DNA of 64,000 nt from the NCBI GenBank assembly GCA_021828105.1, contig JAKATG010000018.1:1-64000 (forward strand), given 5' to 3'. The notes under the pieces are model-generated. The model did not search any database. It saw only the letters and a list, made by a program, of their open reading frames with translations, and was not told the DNA's origin. How positions within the stretch are numbered: position 1 is the stretch's first letter; the number at the start of each line of letters is the position of its first letter. The position numbers were made by a program, and so were the translations under genes. Positions 25,924 through 34,363 of this stretch are shown here, one piece after another. The stretch is from Taklimakanibacter sp021828105 (GTDB lineage: Bacteria; Pseudomonadota; Alphaproteobacteria; Rhizobiales; Aestuariivirgaceae).

Positions 25924-27036
25924 TCACACCCGCATGGGCATCAGCACATAGAGCGCCTGGTCGTCGGAAGGATCGAGAACGATGGTGGGCGAGCCCGCAT
26001 CGGCGAGCTGGAACCTCGCCGTGTCGCTCTTGATCTGGGAGGCGATGTCGAGGAGGTAGCGCGAATTGAAGCCGATATCGATGGGCTCCGCTTCATAGGT
26101 GGCGGCGATCTCCTCTTCCGCCGAGCCCGAATCGGGATTGTTGACGGTGAGCACCACGCGCCCGTCGCCGACATTGAGCTTCACCGCGCGGCCCTTCTCG
26201 AAGGAAATCGTCGACACCCGGTCGACGGCCGAGGAGAACAGCTTGGTGTCGACATCGAGCGTCTTGTCGTTGTTGCGCGGGATGACCCGCTCATAATCGG
26301 GGAAGGTGCCGTCGATCAGCTTGGAAGTCAAAGTGAGGCCGTTGAAGGAGAAGCGGATCTTGGAGGCGGAGAGCGCCACCTCGATCTCGCCTTCGTCGCT
26401 CTCGATGAGCTTGACGAGCTCGAGCACGGTCTTGCGCGGCACGATGATGCCGGGCATGCCCTTGGCGCCCGACGGCAGCGCCACTTGCGCCCGGGCCAGG
26501 CGGTGGCCGTCGGTGGCGACGGCGCGCAGCATCTTGCCGGTGGTGACTTCGTGCAGATAGATGCCGTTCAGATAATAGCGGGTCTCTTCGGTCGAGATGG
26601 CAAAGCGCGTCTTCTCGACCAGCCCCTTGAGATCGGCCGCCGCCAGGGTGAAGCGGTTGGAGAGCTCGCCGGCATTGAGATCGGGAAAATCCTCGGGCGG
26701 CAGCGCCTGGAGCGCGAAACGCGAGCGGCCGGCCTTGATGCCGACGCGGCCGGGATCCGGCCCCTGGTCGAGCTCGAGCTGGGCTCCGTCGGGAAGCTTG
26801 CGCACGATGTCATAGAGCATATGGGCGGCGACCGTCACGGCCCCGTCCTGGGCCACCTCGGCCGCGACCGTCTCGATGATCTCGATATCGAGATCGGTGG
26901 CGGTGAGCTTGACGCTGTCGCCTTTCGCCTGGACCAGCACGTTGGACAGGATCGGGATGGTGTTGCGCCGTTCGACCACGCTCTGCACATGGTTGAGGGC
27001 CTTGAGAAAGGCCGATCTTTCGATAGTCACCCGCAT
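25924..27036 (-). CDS. dnaN: DNA polymerase III beta sliding clamp
   Basis: A 370-residue clamp with three topologically alike domains. MRVTIERSAFLKALNHVQSVV at 27036 is the standard start; in-frame sequence to 27072 is leader. The C-terminal ALYVLMPMRV is the conserved end. It encircles DNA and tethers polymerase III and many repair enzymes. It lies 59 bases after dnaA. Confidence 0.97.
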   Translation of the reverse strand: MRVTIERSAFLKALNHVQSVVERRNTIPILSNVLVQAKGDSVKLTATDLDIEIIETVAAEVAQDGAVTVAAHMLYDIVRKLPDGAQLELDQGPDPGRVGIKAGRSRFALQALPPEDFPDLNAGELSNRFTLAAADLKGLVEKTRFAISTEETRYYLNGIYLHEVTTGKMLRAVATDGHRLARAQVALPSGAKGMPGIIVPRKTVLELVKLIESDEGEIEVALSASKIRFSFNGLTLTSKLIDGTFPDYERVIPRNNDKTLDVDTKLFSSAVDRVSTISFEKGRAVKLNVGDGRVVLTVNNPDSGSAEEEIAATYEAEPIDIGFNSRYLLDIASQIKSDTARFQLADAGSPTIVLDPSDDQALYVLMPMRV

Positions 27037-27095
27037 ATTCTTGGAATCCTGTCTAGCCTGGGCCGGAAACATTAGGCCCGGCGTGCCAGACTTGT

Positions 27096-28532
27096 CTATT
27101 GCTGTTCGATGAGCCGGATCAATAGGGCGACTTCGCGGGCCAGCCGGTCGTCGCTCTTCATCAGCTCTTCGATCTTGCGCACCGCATGCAGGACCGTACT
27201 ATGATCACGACCGCCGAACCGGCGCCCGATTTCGGGCAAAGAGCGCGGGGTCAGCTTCTTGGCGAGATACATGCCGACCTGGCGCGGCACCACCACGGAC
27301 CGGGCCCGGCGCGGCGACAGGAGGTCGGCACGGGCCACATTGTAGTGGCGGCCGATCACTTTCAGGATGTCGTCGATGCGCACCCGGCATTGATCGGGAT
27401 TGGCCGACATGTCGCGCAGAACCATGGCGGCGAGATCGACCGAGAGCGGCGCATGCGAGAATTGCTGATGCGCGATGACCCGGTTGAGGGCGCCTTCGAG
27501 CTCGCGGCCGCCGCCCTGCACCTTGTTGGCGATGAATTCGACGACGTCGGGATCGACACGGATTTGCGGATCGCGCGCCGCCACCTCGGCGAGGCGGCGG
27601 GCCAGGATCTCGCGCCTCAGATCGAGCTCGGGCAGCTCGATGTCGACCACGAGGCCGCCCATGAGCCTGGAGCGCATGCGCTGGTCGATGGCGTCGAGCT
27701 GGGCCGGGGGCGCGTCGGCGGCGATCACGATCTGGCGCTTGGCGTCCACCAGCGAGTTGAAGGTGTGGTAGAATTCCTGCGTCATCGACTTGCCTTGCAG
27801 GAACTGGAAGTCGTCGATGAGCAATACGTCGATCGACTGGAAGAAGTCCTTGAAGCCGATCGTGTCGCGCGACCTGAGTGCCCCGATGAAATGATACATG
27901 AAGCGCTCGGCGGTAATGAACAGCACCTTGCGTTCGGGATGGCGCTCGCGCACCCGCCAGGCGATGGCGTTGAGCAGATGCGTCTTGCCAAGGCCGGCGG
28001 CCGAATGGATGAACAGCGGATTGAAGCTCACCGGGAGGCCCGGCTGCGATTCCGAGATGCGCTGTGCGGCGGCATGCGCGAGACGGTTCGAGCCGCCGGT
28101 GATGAAGCTGTGGAAGGTCTGGCTCGGATCGAGCGGCGATCCGCGCTCGGTGGCGGGCTGCTGCCCCAGTGTTATGGTGGGCTGCACCGTTGTGCGGGCC
28201 GACGGCTCGGTCTGGTCCTCGCGCACGATGCGCCGCTCGGCGACATCCTGCGGGCGCTGCGGCACGCCCCTGGTGCGGACTTTGACATGGACATTGTCGA
28301 GATGGCCGAGCTCGGCTTCGCTCGCTTTCAGAAGTTTCTGCGCGTAATGCGTCTCGATCCAGTTTCTGAGGAAACGGGTGGGGACGGAGACGGCCAGCCG
28401 GCCATCGGTGCATTCCTCAGGCTCCATCCGTGCAAACCAGCTTGTATAGAGATCATCGCCCAGCTCGGCCTTGAGCCTTTGCGCGATCCTGTTCCAGCTC
28501 TGCTTGAGCTCGATCCCTGCCGCATCTGTCAT
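27096..28532 (-). CDS. dnaA: chromosomal replication initiator DnaA
   Basis: A 478-residue AAA+ initiator with an N-terminal helicase-contact domain (SWNRIAQRLKAELGDDLYTSW), Walker A in SAAGLGKTHLLNAIA, Walker B in DVLLIDDFQFLQGKS, and the box-binding domain IV with the signature GRDHSTVLHAVRKIEEL. The ATG at 28532 is preferred over the GTG one codon upstream. A 534-bp upstream region separates it from the rpsT terminator. Confidence 0.98.
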   Translation of the reverse strand: MTDAAGIELKQSWNRIAQRLKAELGDDLYTSWFARMEPEECTDGRLAVSVPTRFLRNWIETHYAQKLLKASEAELGHLDNVHVKVRTRGVPQRPQDVAERRIVREDQTEPSARTTVQPTITLGQQPATERGSPLDPSQTFHSFITGGSNRLAHAAAQRISESQPGLPVSFNPLFIHSAAGLGKTHLLNAIAWRVRERHPERKVLFITAERFMYHFIGALRSRDTIGFKDFFQSIDVLLIDDFQFLQGKSMTQEFYHTFNSLVDAKRQIVIAADAPPAQLDAIDQRMRSRLMGGLVVDIELPELDLRREILARRLAEVAARDPQIRVDPDVVEFIANKVQGGGRELEGALNRVIAHQQFSHAPLSVDLAAMVLRDMSANPDQCRVRIDDILKVIGRHYNVARADLLSPRRARSVVVPRQVGMYLAKKLTPRSLPEIGRRFGGRDHSTVLHAVRKIEELMKSDDRLAREVALLIRLIEQQ

Positions 28533-29066
28533 CACACCTAAACCCCTTTAGTTTCTTGTACTCAAGCGATTAGCCGCGCTTTCGGCACGCAACTTCCCAT
28601 CTTGCGGATCCACTGATCCGCAAGCAAAACTCCTTTCCGGTTCGATCGAACCTAAGGCGAACTAAATTTAGAAAACCTGGTCACTTTGTAGCCCCGGTTG
28701 TGACCTCTACTGACTTACCCATCTTGCCGTGACGCAGCCCCTCAGGCAGCGCCCAAAGACCATAGCCACAAGCCCGGTCCCGTTACAACCGAAGTGGGGC
28801 GATCATCCGTGTGCGGAATTCAGAATCGGCTTCGCGCCGATTGACTCTCACGTCACAACATTCGGCGTCAAGTCGTTGACTCGCATGTAAGATTCAATCG
28901 CGGGGCCTGGCTGAGTGCGCAAAAACCACAGTCATCACAATATTTAGATTCCTCGCTTTGGGCCCGAGGGTTTTTGCCGGCCTTTGCCCAATCGCCTTAT
29001 CGCACTCCGCTAACGCAATGAAAAATAATGAAAATCCTTGCGCCTAACCGTCAGCGGGCTGAACAA
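28533..29066 (-). promoter_or_regulatory. dnaA upstream region with clustered perfect inverted repeats
   Basis: No gene in this 534-bp stretch. Four perfect dyads are visible: CTTGCGGAT/ATCCGCAAG (28601-28624), GGTTCGATCGAACC (28639-28652), CTAAATTTAG (28662-28671) and AATCGGC/GCCGATT (28824-28842). They suit protein operators or RNA leader hairpins for dnaA control. Only isolated, imperfect DnaA-box-like words occur, so I do not call an origin here; in related bacteria oriC lies elsewhere, near hemE. Confidence 0.5.
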
Positions 29067-29102
29067 GAAAAACGGCGCGCCGGGGATATCCTGGCGCGCC
29101 GT
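29067..29102 (-). terminator. rho-independent terminator of rpsT
   Basis: Read on the minus strand, ACGGCGCGCC (29102-29093), an 11-base loop, its exact complement GGCGCGCCGT (29081-29072), then TTTTTCTTGTT. It is 49 bases past the rpsT stop and separates rpsT from dnaA. Confidence 0.88.
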
Positions 29103-29150
29103 CTGTGGATGACCGGAAACCCGGCTGTATTTTGAAACGATTTCAGAATG

Positions 29151-29414
29151 TTACTTGATAGCCTTCACGCGCTTCGACAACCGCGACACCTTGCGTGACG
29201 CCGCGTTCTTGTGGACGACGCCCTTTTGCGCGCCGCGCATCAGTTCGGGCTCGGCAGCCTTGAGAGCAGCTTCCGCGGCAGTCTTGTTGCCGGAAGCGAT
29301 CGCTTCCTCGACCTTGCGCACCGACGAGCGCACCCGGCTCACGCGGTTCTTGTTGATGACGGCGCGGCGAGCCGAAACGCGTGTCGCCTTTTTCGCCGAA
29401 CTGGTGTTCGCCAT
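29151..29414 (-). CDS. rpsT: 30S ribosomal protein S20
   Basis: An 87-residue basic helical protein (MANTSSAKKATRVSARRAVIN at the start, HKNAASRKVSRLSKRVK at the end) that binds 16S rRNA at the base of the body early in assembly. The length is typical. It lies upstream of dnaA as in other Hyphomicrobiales, and a strong intrinsic terminator follows. Confidence 0.97.
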   Translation of the reverse strand: MANTSSAKKATRVSARRAVINKNRVSRVRSSVRKVEEAIASGNKTAAEAALKAAEPELMRGAQKGVVHKNAASRKVSRLSKRVKAIK

Positions 29415-29542
29415 GAATCACATCCTGAAAGTTGAAACCGGTCGATATCGGTTCCATGCAAAAATGCCGCCGCTCGATGTTGAGCATGCGGCCCATGTCC
29501 CCTTATCGGTTGGCGGGCTTATAGTCGCCTGAGCCCGCGCCG

Positions 29543-30241
29543 TCAATTGCCGCCTCGTGCCGCCGCGAGCGCCCCGGCGAAAGCGGATTTGAGAGCGGGA
29601 TCGCTCTGCGCCGCCGCCATCCCTTGCAGCCGCTGCAGGATAGACTGGTTCTCCTCAGGATCGAGCTTCGTGCGGATGACTGGATAATGCCGCCCGAGCG
29701 CGGCACTCAGGGCCAGAAGCTGGTCGGTGGTGAAGAGCGGCCCTTCCGCCAGCGTGTCGAGGGTGCCGGCGAGGGCGGTGGCGATGGCGCTCGAGCAGCG
29801 AATTTTCTCGGCCTCATCCTGCATGTCGAGCGTGGCCAGGCGGTCGATCAGATAGAGCCGGAAGATCTGGATCGCGACAAGCTCGCCTTGCACGTCATCG
29901 CCAAGGGCGACAGCATAGCCATAGCGGCCGCGGAATTCCCCGGTCGCCGAGAGGATGATGAGGATATCCCGGCGCTTCTCCGCCTGGCTCAGCGAGGCGG
30001 CCATCACGGCCTCGATATTGCCGCGGTCGATGAGCCGGTCGAAGAACATCCCGGTCTTCGGATTGCCCTGGCGCGGCAGGGTGATGACGCCATTCTGCAC
30101 GGCGAAGATCGCCTCGACGTAATCCCCGGACGACCAGGGGCCGCTCACCGGGAGCCTTTGCGGATTGGCGAAAGCGGGCGCCCCGGCGAGGCCAGCGAGG
30201 ACCAGCACGGCGGCCAGGCTTTGTCGCGGCAGAAGCTTCAT
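29543..30241 (-). CDS. secreted protein of unknown function
   Basis: A 232-residue protein with a clear signal peptide (MKLLPRQSLAAVLVLAGLAG, cleavage likely after AFA at residue 25). The mature part is alpha-helical looking, with no cysteine pair, repeat or catalytic motif that I recognise. ATG at 30241 is chosen because the signal peptide starts there. It is transcribed toward rpsT and divergent from the Hsp70-like gene. Similar proteins of unknown role occur next to rpsT in rhizobia, from memory only. Confidence 0.7.
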   Translation of the reverse strand: MKLLPRQSLAAVLVLAGLAGAPAFANPQRLPVSGPWSSGDYVEAIFAVQNGVITLPRQGNPKTGMFFDRLIDRGNIEAVMAASLSQAEKRRDILIILSATGEFRGRYGYAVALGDDVQGELVAIQIFRLYLIDRLATLDMQDEAEKIRCSSAIATALAGTLDTLAEGPLFTTDQLLALSAALGRHYPVIRTKLDPEENQSILQRLQGMAAAQSDPALKSAFAGALAAARGGN

Positions 30242-30426
30242 GTCCGCTCTCCGGTTATCTTGGGGTAATCTAGCGCATTTGCTGGCGCGGCGCATCTCTT
30301 GCCGTTGATCGCAGCGACGAGCGTGCTATAGGCACCCGATCCCCTGGCCATCCCCAGTTCGACAGCGAGCGAAGCGAAACTTTGCCCGCCGCGGGACGGC
30401 CGCCGCTCACCTCTCAAGAGCCGACC

Positions 30427-31743
30427 ATGCACAGTGACCTCGCGGACATATCGATCGGCATCGATTTCGGCACGACCAATACCGTCATCGCCCTTGCCGG
30501 TCCCGAAGGCGAGGCCGAGGCGATCCGGTTCACCCAGGGCGGCGTCGTCCATCGCACCTATAATTCGGCCCTGTGCTTCTGGGAGGAGCACCAGGGCGAG
30601 AGCGCGCAGCTGCGCATGGAAGGCGGTCCCTGGGCCGTCGAGCAATTCATCGAGGGCACGGCGGCACATCGCTTCATCCAGTCCTTCAAGACCTTCGCGG
30701 CCAGTCCCTCCTTCGTGAAGACGCGCATCTTCCGCCAGAATTTCCGCTTCGAGGACCTGCTCTCGGCCTTCCTGCGCAGCCTCTTGCGCCATGCCGATCG
30801 GGCTTTCTCGTTCTCAGGCCGCCCACGGATCGTGATCGGCCGGCCGGTGCGCTTCGCCGGCGCCAGCCCCGACGAGGCCCTGGCGATGCGGCGCTACCGC
30901 CAAGCTTTCGGACGGCTCGGCGTCGATCACGGCCATTATGTCTATGAGCCGGTCGGCGCCGCCTTCTTCTATGCCCGCCAGCTGCGTCAGGATGCGACGA
31001 TCCTGGTCGCCGATTTCGGCGGCGGCACCAGCGATTTCTCGGTCATGCGCTTCGAGCGCCGGCAAGGACGCATGGAAGCCCGTCCCTTGGGCCATAGCGG
31101 CATCGGCATCGCCGGCGATGCTTTCGATTACCGCATCATCGACAATGTCGTCTCGCCGCGCCTCGGCAAGGGGGCCAGCTACCGCTCCTTCGACAAGACG
31201 CTCACCATTCCCAATGGCTATTACGCCAATTTCGCGCGCTGGAACCTGCTCGCGATGATGAAGACGAATGGCGATCTGAAGGAGCTCGTCGAATTGCAGC
31301 GCGCCGCCATCGATCCCGAACCTTTGGCCAAGCTCATCGACATCATCGAGAACGACCTGGGCTTTGCCCTTTATCGCGCCGTCGGCGCCGCCAAGATGGC
31401 GCTGTCATCGGCCGAGAGTGCTGAATTCAGTTTTGCGGCGGGCAAACTCGCGCTGAGCGAGACGATCACCCGTGCCGAATTCGAAGGCTGGATCGGCGAT
31501 GACGTAGAGCGCATCGCCCAGACGGTGGACCAGGCGCTCGAGGCAGCGGCGCTTGGCGCCCATGAGATCGACAAGGTGTTCCTGACCGGCGGATCGTCCT
31601 TCATACCGGCGATCTGGCGGATCTTCGGCGAGCGCTTCGGCTTGGCGAAACTGACCACCGGCGACCAGTTCGAATCGATCGCCTATGGCCTGGCCCTGAT
31701 CGGGCGCGCGCAGGATCCGGGAGCTTGGGCCGCGTCCGGCTGA
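30427..31743 (+). CDS. Hsp70-family ATPase, YegD-like
   Basis: A 438-residue actin/Hsp70-fold ATPase. Phosphate-1 motif GIDFGTTNTVIAL (about 11-23), phosphate-2 VADFGGGTSDFSV (about 195-207) and adenosine motif VFLTGGSSFIPAIW (about 382-395) are all present. The protein ends near the end of the nucleotide-binding domain, so the peptide-binding domain of DnaK is absent, as in E. coli YegD. The ATG at 30427 starts the homology. The role is unknown; such proteins are assumed to be chaperone-like. It is convergent with the enoyl-CoA hydratase gene. Confidence 0.87.
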   Translation: MHSDLADISIGIDFGTTNTVIALAGPEGEAEAIRFTQGGVVHRTYNSALCFWEEHQGESAQLRMEGGPWAVEQFIEGTAAHRFIQSFKTFAASPSFVKTRIFRQNFRFEDLLSAFLRSLLRHADRAFSFSGRPRIVIGRPVRFAGASPDEALAMRRYRQAFGRLGVDHGHYVYEPVGAAFFYARQLRQDATILVADFGGGTSDFSVMRFERRQGRMEARPLGHSGIGIAGDAFDYRIIDNVVSPRLGKGASYRSFDKTLTIPNGYYANFARWNLLAMMKTNGDLKELVELQRAAIDPEPLAKLIDIIENDLGFALYRAVGAAKMALSSAESAEFSFAAGKLALSETITRAEFEGWIGDDVERIAQTVDQALEAAALGAHEIDKVFLTGGSSFIPAIWRIFGERFGLAKLTTGDQFESIAYGLALIGRAQDPGAWAASG

Positions 31744-31755
31744 TCGGGCGAGGTT

Positions 31756-32529
31756 TCAGCGGTTCTTGAATTGGGCTTTACGCTTCTCGACGAAGGCCGC
31801 CATGCCCTCCTTCTGGTCCTCGGTCGCGAACATCGCATGGAACAGGCGGCGCTCGACGCGCACACCTTCGGCGAGCGTCGTCTCGAAGGCGCGGTTCACC
31901 GATTCCTTGGCCATCATCGCGATGGGCTGCGAGAAGGAGGCGATCTTCTTCGCCGCCGCAAGGGCTTCATCGACGAGCTTGTCGGCCGGCACGACGCGTG
32001 CCACGAGGCCCGAGCGCTCGGCTTCGGCCGCATCCATCATGCGCCCGGTCAAGATGAGGTCCATCGCCTTCGCCTTGCCGATATAGCGCGGGAGGCGCTG
32101 CGTGCCGCCGGCACCCGGCATGACGCCCAACTGGATCTCGGGCTGGCCGAATTTCGCCGTGTCGGCCGCGATGATGAAATCGCACATGAGAGCGATCTCG
32201 CAGCCCCCGCCAAGGGCAAAGCCCGCGACCGCGGCGATGACGGGCTTGCGCTGATGCGCCACCCGATCCCAGCTCGCGAGGAAATCGCCGAGATAGGCTT
32301 CCATATAGGACTTGGCAGCCATTTCCTTGATGTCGGCGCCGGCGGCGAAGGCTTTCTCGCTGCCGGTGAGGACGACGGCGCCGATCTTGGGATCCTGGTC
32401 GAAGTCGTTGAGTGCCTGGCCGAGCTCCTTGATCAGCGCGGCATTGAGCGCGTTGAGGGCCTGCGGCCGGTTGAGCCGGATGAGGCCCACGCCGTCATGG
32501 GTTTCGACAAGGATGTTCTCATAGGTCAT
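31756..32529 (-). CDS. enoyl-CoA hydratase
   Basis: A 257-residue crotonase. The oxyanion-hole loops are seen as AFAAGADIKEM (about 61-71) and ALGGGCEIALMCDF (about 105-118), with the catalytic glutamates expected at the MPGAGGTQRLPR region (about 136-147). It hydrates 2-trans-enoyl-CoA in beta-oxidation. The product closely matches the short-chain EchA group often located between mutM and rpsT in rhizobia. It follows mutM by 42 bases on the same strand. Confidence 0.92.
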   Translation of the reverse strand: MTYENILVETHDGVGLIRLNRPQALNALNAALIKELGQALNDFDQDPKIGAVVLTGSEKAFAAGADIKEMAAKSYMEAYLGDFLASWDRVAHQRKPVIAAVAGFALGGGCEIALMCDFIIAADTAKFGQPEIQLGVMPGAGGTQRLPRYIGKAKAMDLILTGRMMDAAEAERSGLVARVVPADKLVDEALAAAKKIASFSQPIAMMAKESVNRAFETTLAEGVRVERRLFHAMFATEDQKEGMAAFVEKRKAQFKNR

Positions 32530-32571
32530 GGCTTCTCTCTCGCTGATCCCGTTTTGAGGGCGACAGATAGG

Positions 32572-33465
32572 CTATTTCTGGCACTTGGGACAATAGAAGG
32601 TCGAGCGGCCCCCCTGCACGATGCGCTTGATGGTGCCGCCGCATTGACGCCTGCGGCACTTCTCGCCTTCGCGGTCATAGACGGCGAAGACCTGCTGGAA
32701 CGACCCCGCATCGCCCGTCGGCTGGACGAAGTCACGCAAGGTCGACCCGCCGGCGGCGATCGCCTCCAAGAGCACGGCGCGGATATGGCGCACCAGCTCC
32801 TCGAGCCGCGGATCATACGAGGTCTTCTTGACCAGGCTCCCTGCTTTGCGCTTGGGCGACAGACGTGCGCGCCAAAGCGCCTCGCAGACATAGATATTGC
32901 CGAGGCCGGCGATGAGCCGCTGGTCGAGGAGGGCGGCCTTGAGCGGCGCTTTCTTGGCCCGGAAGGCTTGCGCGAGATAGGCGGCGTCGAATTCATTGCC
33001 CAAGGGTTCGACGCCGATTTGGGCGAGGAGCTTGTGGCTGTCGAGCCCGGTTTCGCCGACGAGGTCCATGAGGCCGAAGCGGCGCGGATCGGTATAGATG
33101 ACGCGCAGGCCATCCTCGCGGGTGAAGACGACGTGATCATGCGGGCCTGAGCCGCCGTCGGGTGCTGAACTCTCCTCGTAGAATTCGCCGAGCCCGGTCA
33201 TGCGGCCCTTGGCGTCGATGACGGTGAAGCGGCCCGACATGCCGAGATGGAGGATCAGGACCTCGCCGCCCTCGAGGAAAGCGAGGATGTATTTCGCCCG
33301 CCGCTTGAGGCGCAGCACGATGCGGCCCTCGACGCGCTTGGCGAAGTCGGGCGGGAAGGGAAAGCGCAGATCGCCGCGGGCGAGCCTGACCTTGTGGATG
33401 CGCCGCCCGGTAAGCACGGCCTCGAGGCCGCGCATCACGGTTTCGACTTCGGGGAGTTCCGGCAT
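32572..33465 (-). CDS. mutM: formamidopyrimidine-DNA glycosylase
   Basis: A 297-residue bifunctional glycosylase/AP lyase that removes 8-oxoguanine. The N-terminal MPELPEVETVMRGLE contains the catalytic P2 and E3, and the C-terminal zinc finger has the four cysteines in KCRRRQCGG and YCPKCQK. A weakly alike insertion (SSAPDGGSGPHDH) lengthens it slightly over the 270-residue norm, as in other alphaproteobacteria. Divergent from ubiE. Confidence 0.96.
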   Translation of the reverse strand: MPELPEVETVMRGLEAVLTGRRIHKVRLARGDLRFPFPPDFAKRVEGRIVLRLKRRAKYILAFLEGGEVLILHLGMSGRFTVIDAKGRMTGLGEFYEESSAPDGGSGPHDHVVFTREDGLRVIYTDPRRFGLMDLVGETGLDSHKLLAQIGVEPLGNEFDAAYLAQAFRAKKAPLKAALLDQRLIAGLGNIYVCEALWRARLSPKRKAGSLVKKTSYDPRLEELVRHIRAVLLEAIAAGGSTLRDFVQPTGDAGSFQQVFAVYDREGEKCRRRQCGGTIKRIVQGGRSTFYCPKCQK

Positions 33466-33598
33466 GGGATGGTGTTAGACCAATTTGACGCTAAGGATAA
33501 GGATTATGCTTAAGAGCCCCAAGTGACGGAAGGTGTCAGTAGGGTAGGCGTCAGGGCGCCATGGCATTCGGGGCCGTCCTGTTCTATGGTCCGCCGCC

Positions 33599-34363
33599 AT
33601 GACAGACACGCCTGAAGAAACGGCACCTTTCGGCTTTCGCACCGTCGCGGAAGCGGAGAAACAGGGCCTCGTGAACGAGGTCTTTTCCAAGGTCGCCTTG
33701 CGCTACGACCAGATGAACGACCTGATGTCTGGGGGCCTGCACCGCCTGTGGAAGGACGATTTCGTCACCTTGCTGTCGCCGCCCCGGGGCCCGCGCGACT
33801 TCCAGGTCATCGACGTGGCGGGCGGCACCGGCGACATCGCCTTCCGCATCGCCCGCGCCGGAGGGTTAGGCACGCATATCACCATTGCCGACATCTCGCC
33901 CGAGATGGTGGCGGAAGGGGCGAAGCGCGCGGGCGCCGAAGGGCTCACCGGGCAATGCCATTTCACCGTCGGCAACGCCGAAAGCCTGGCCTTCCCCGAC
34001 AAGAGCTTCGATGCCTATACGATCGCCTTCGGCATCAGGAACGTCACCCATATCGACCGTGCCTTGCAAGAGGCCTATCGGGTGCTGAAGCCCGGCGGCA
34101 AATTCCAGTGCCTCGAATTCTCCCATGTCGACGTGCCGGGCCTTGCCGCCATCTACGACGCCTATTCCTTCACCACCATTCCGGCGATCGGCAAGGTGGT
34201 GACGGGCGATGGTGCCCCCTATCGCTATCTCGTCGAAAGCATCCGCACCTTCCCGGAGCCTGAGAAATTCGAAACGATGATCGCCGCGGCGGGCTTCGGC
34301 CATGTCGGCCATAGGAGCCTCTCGGGCTCAATCGTCGCCATCCATTGGGGCTGGCGCATCTGA
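33599..34363 (+). CDS. ubiE: ubiquinone/menaquinone biosynthesis C-methyltransferase
   Basis: A 254-residue SAM-dependent methyltransferase that adds the C2 methyl group in ubiquinone synthesis. Motif I VIDVAGGTGDIAF, the acidic post-I ADISPEMVAEG, and the UbiE signature YRVLKPGGKFQCLEFS are present. The start ATG at 33599 is the first in frame. Its stop overlaps the ubiB start (TGATG), so the two quinone genes are coupled. Confidence 0.96.
   Translation: MTDTPEETAPFGFRTVAEAEKQGLVNEVFSKVALRYDQMNDLMSGGLHRLWKDDFVTLLSPPRGPRDFQVIDVAGGTGDIAFRIARAGGLGTHITIADISPEMVAEGAKRAGAEGLTGQCHFTVGNAESLAFPDKSFDAYTIAFGIRNVTHIDRALQEAYRVLKPGGKFQCLEFSHVDVPGLAAIYDAYSFTTIPAIGKVVTGDGAPYRYLVESIRTFPEPEKFETMIAAAGFGHVGHRSLSGSIVAIHWGWRI

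Noticed and set aside
28533..29150. Chromosomal replication origin next to dnaA
   Set aside because: Only isolated, imperfect DnaA-box-like words (for example TGTGGATGA near 29104) and no AT-rich unwinding region; relatives carry oriC elsewhere.
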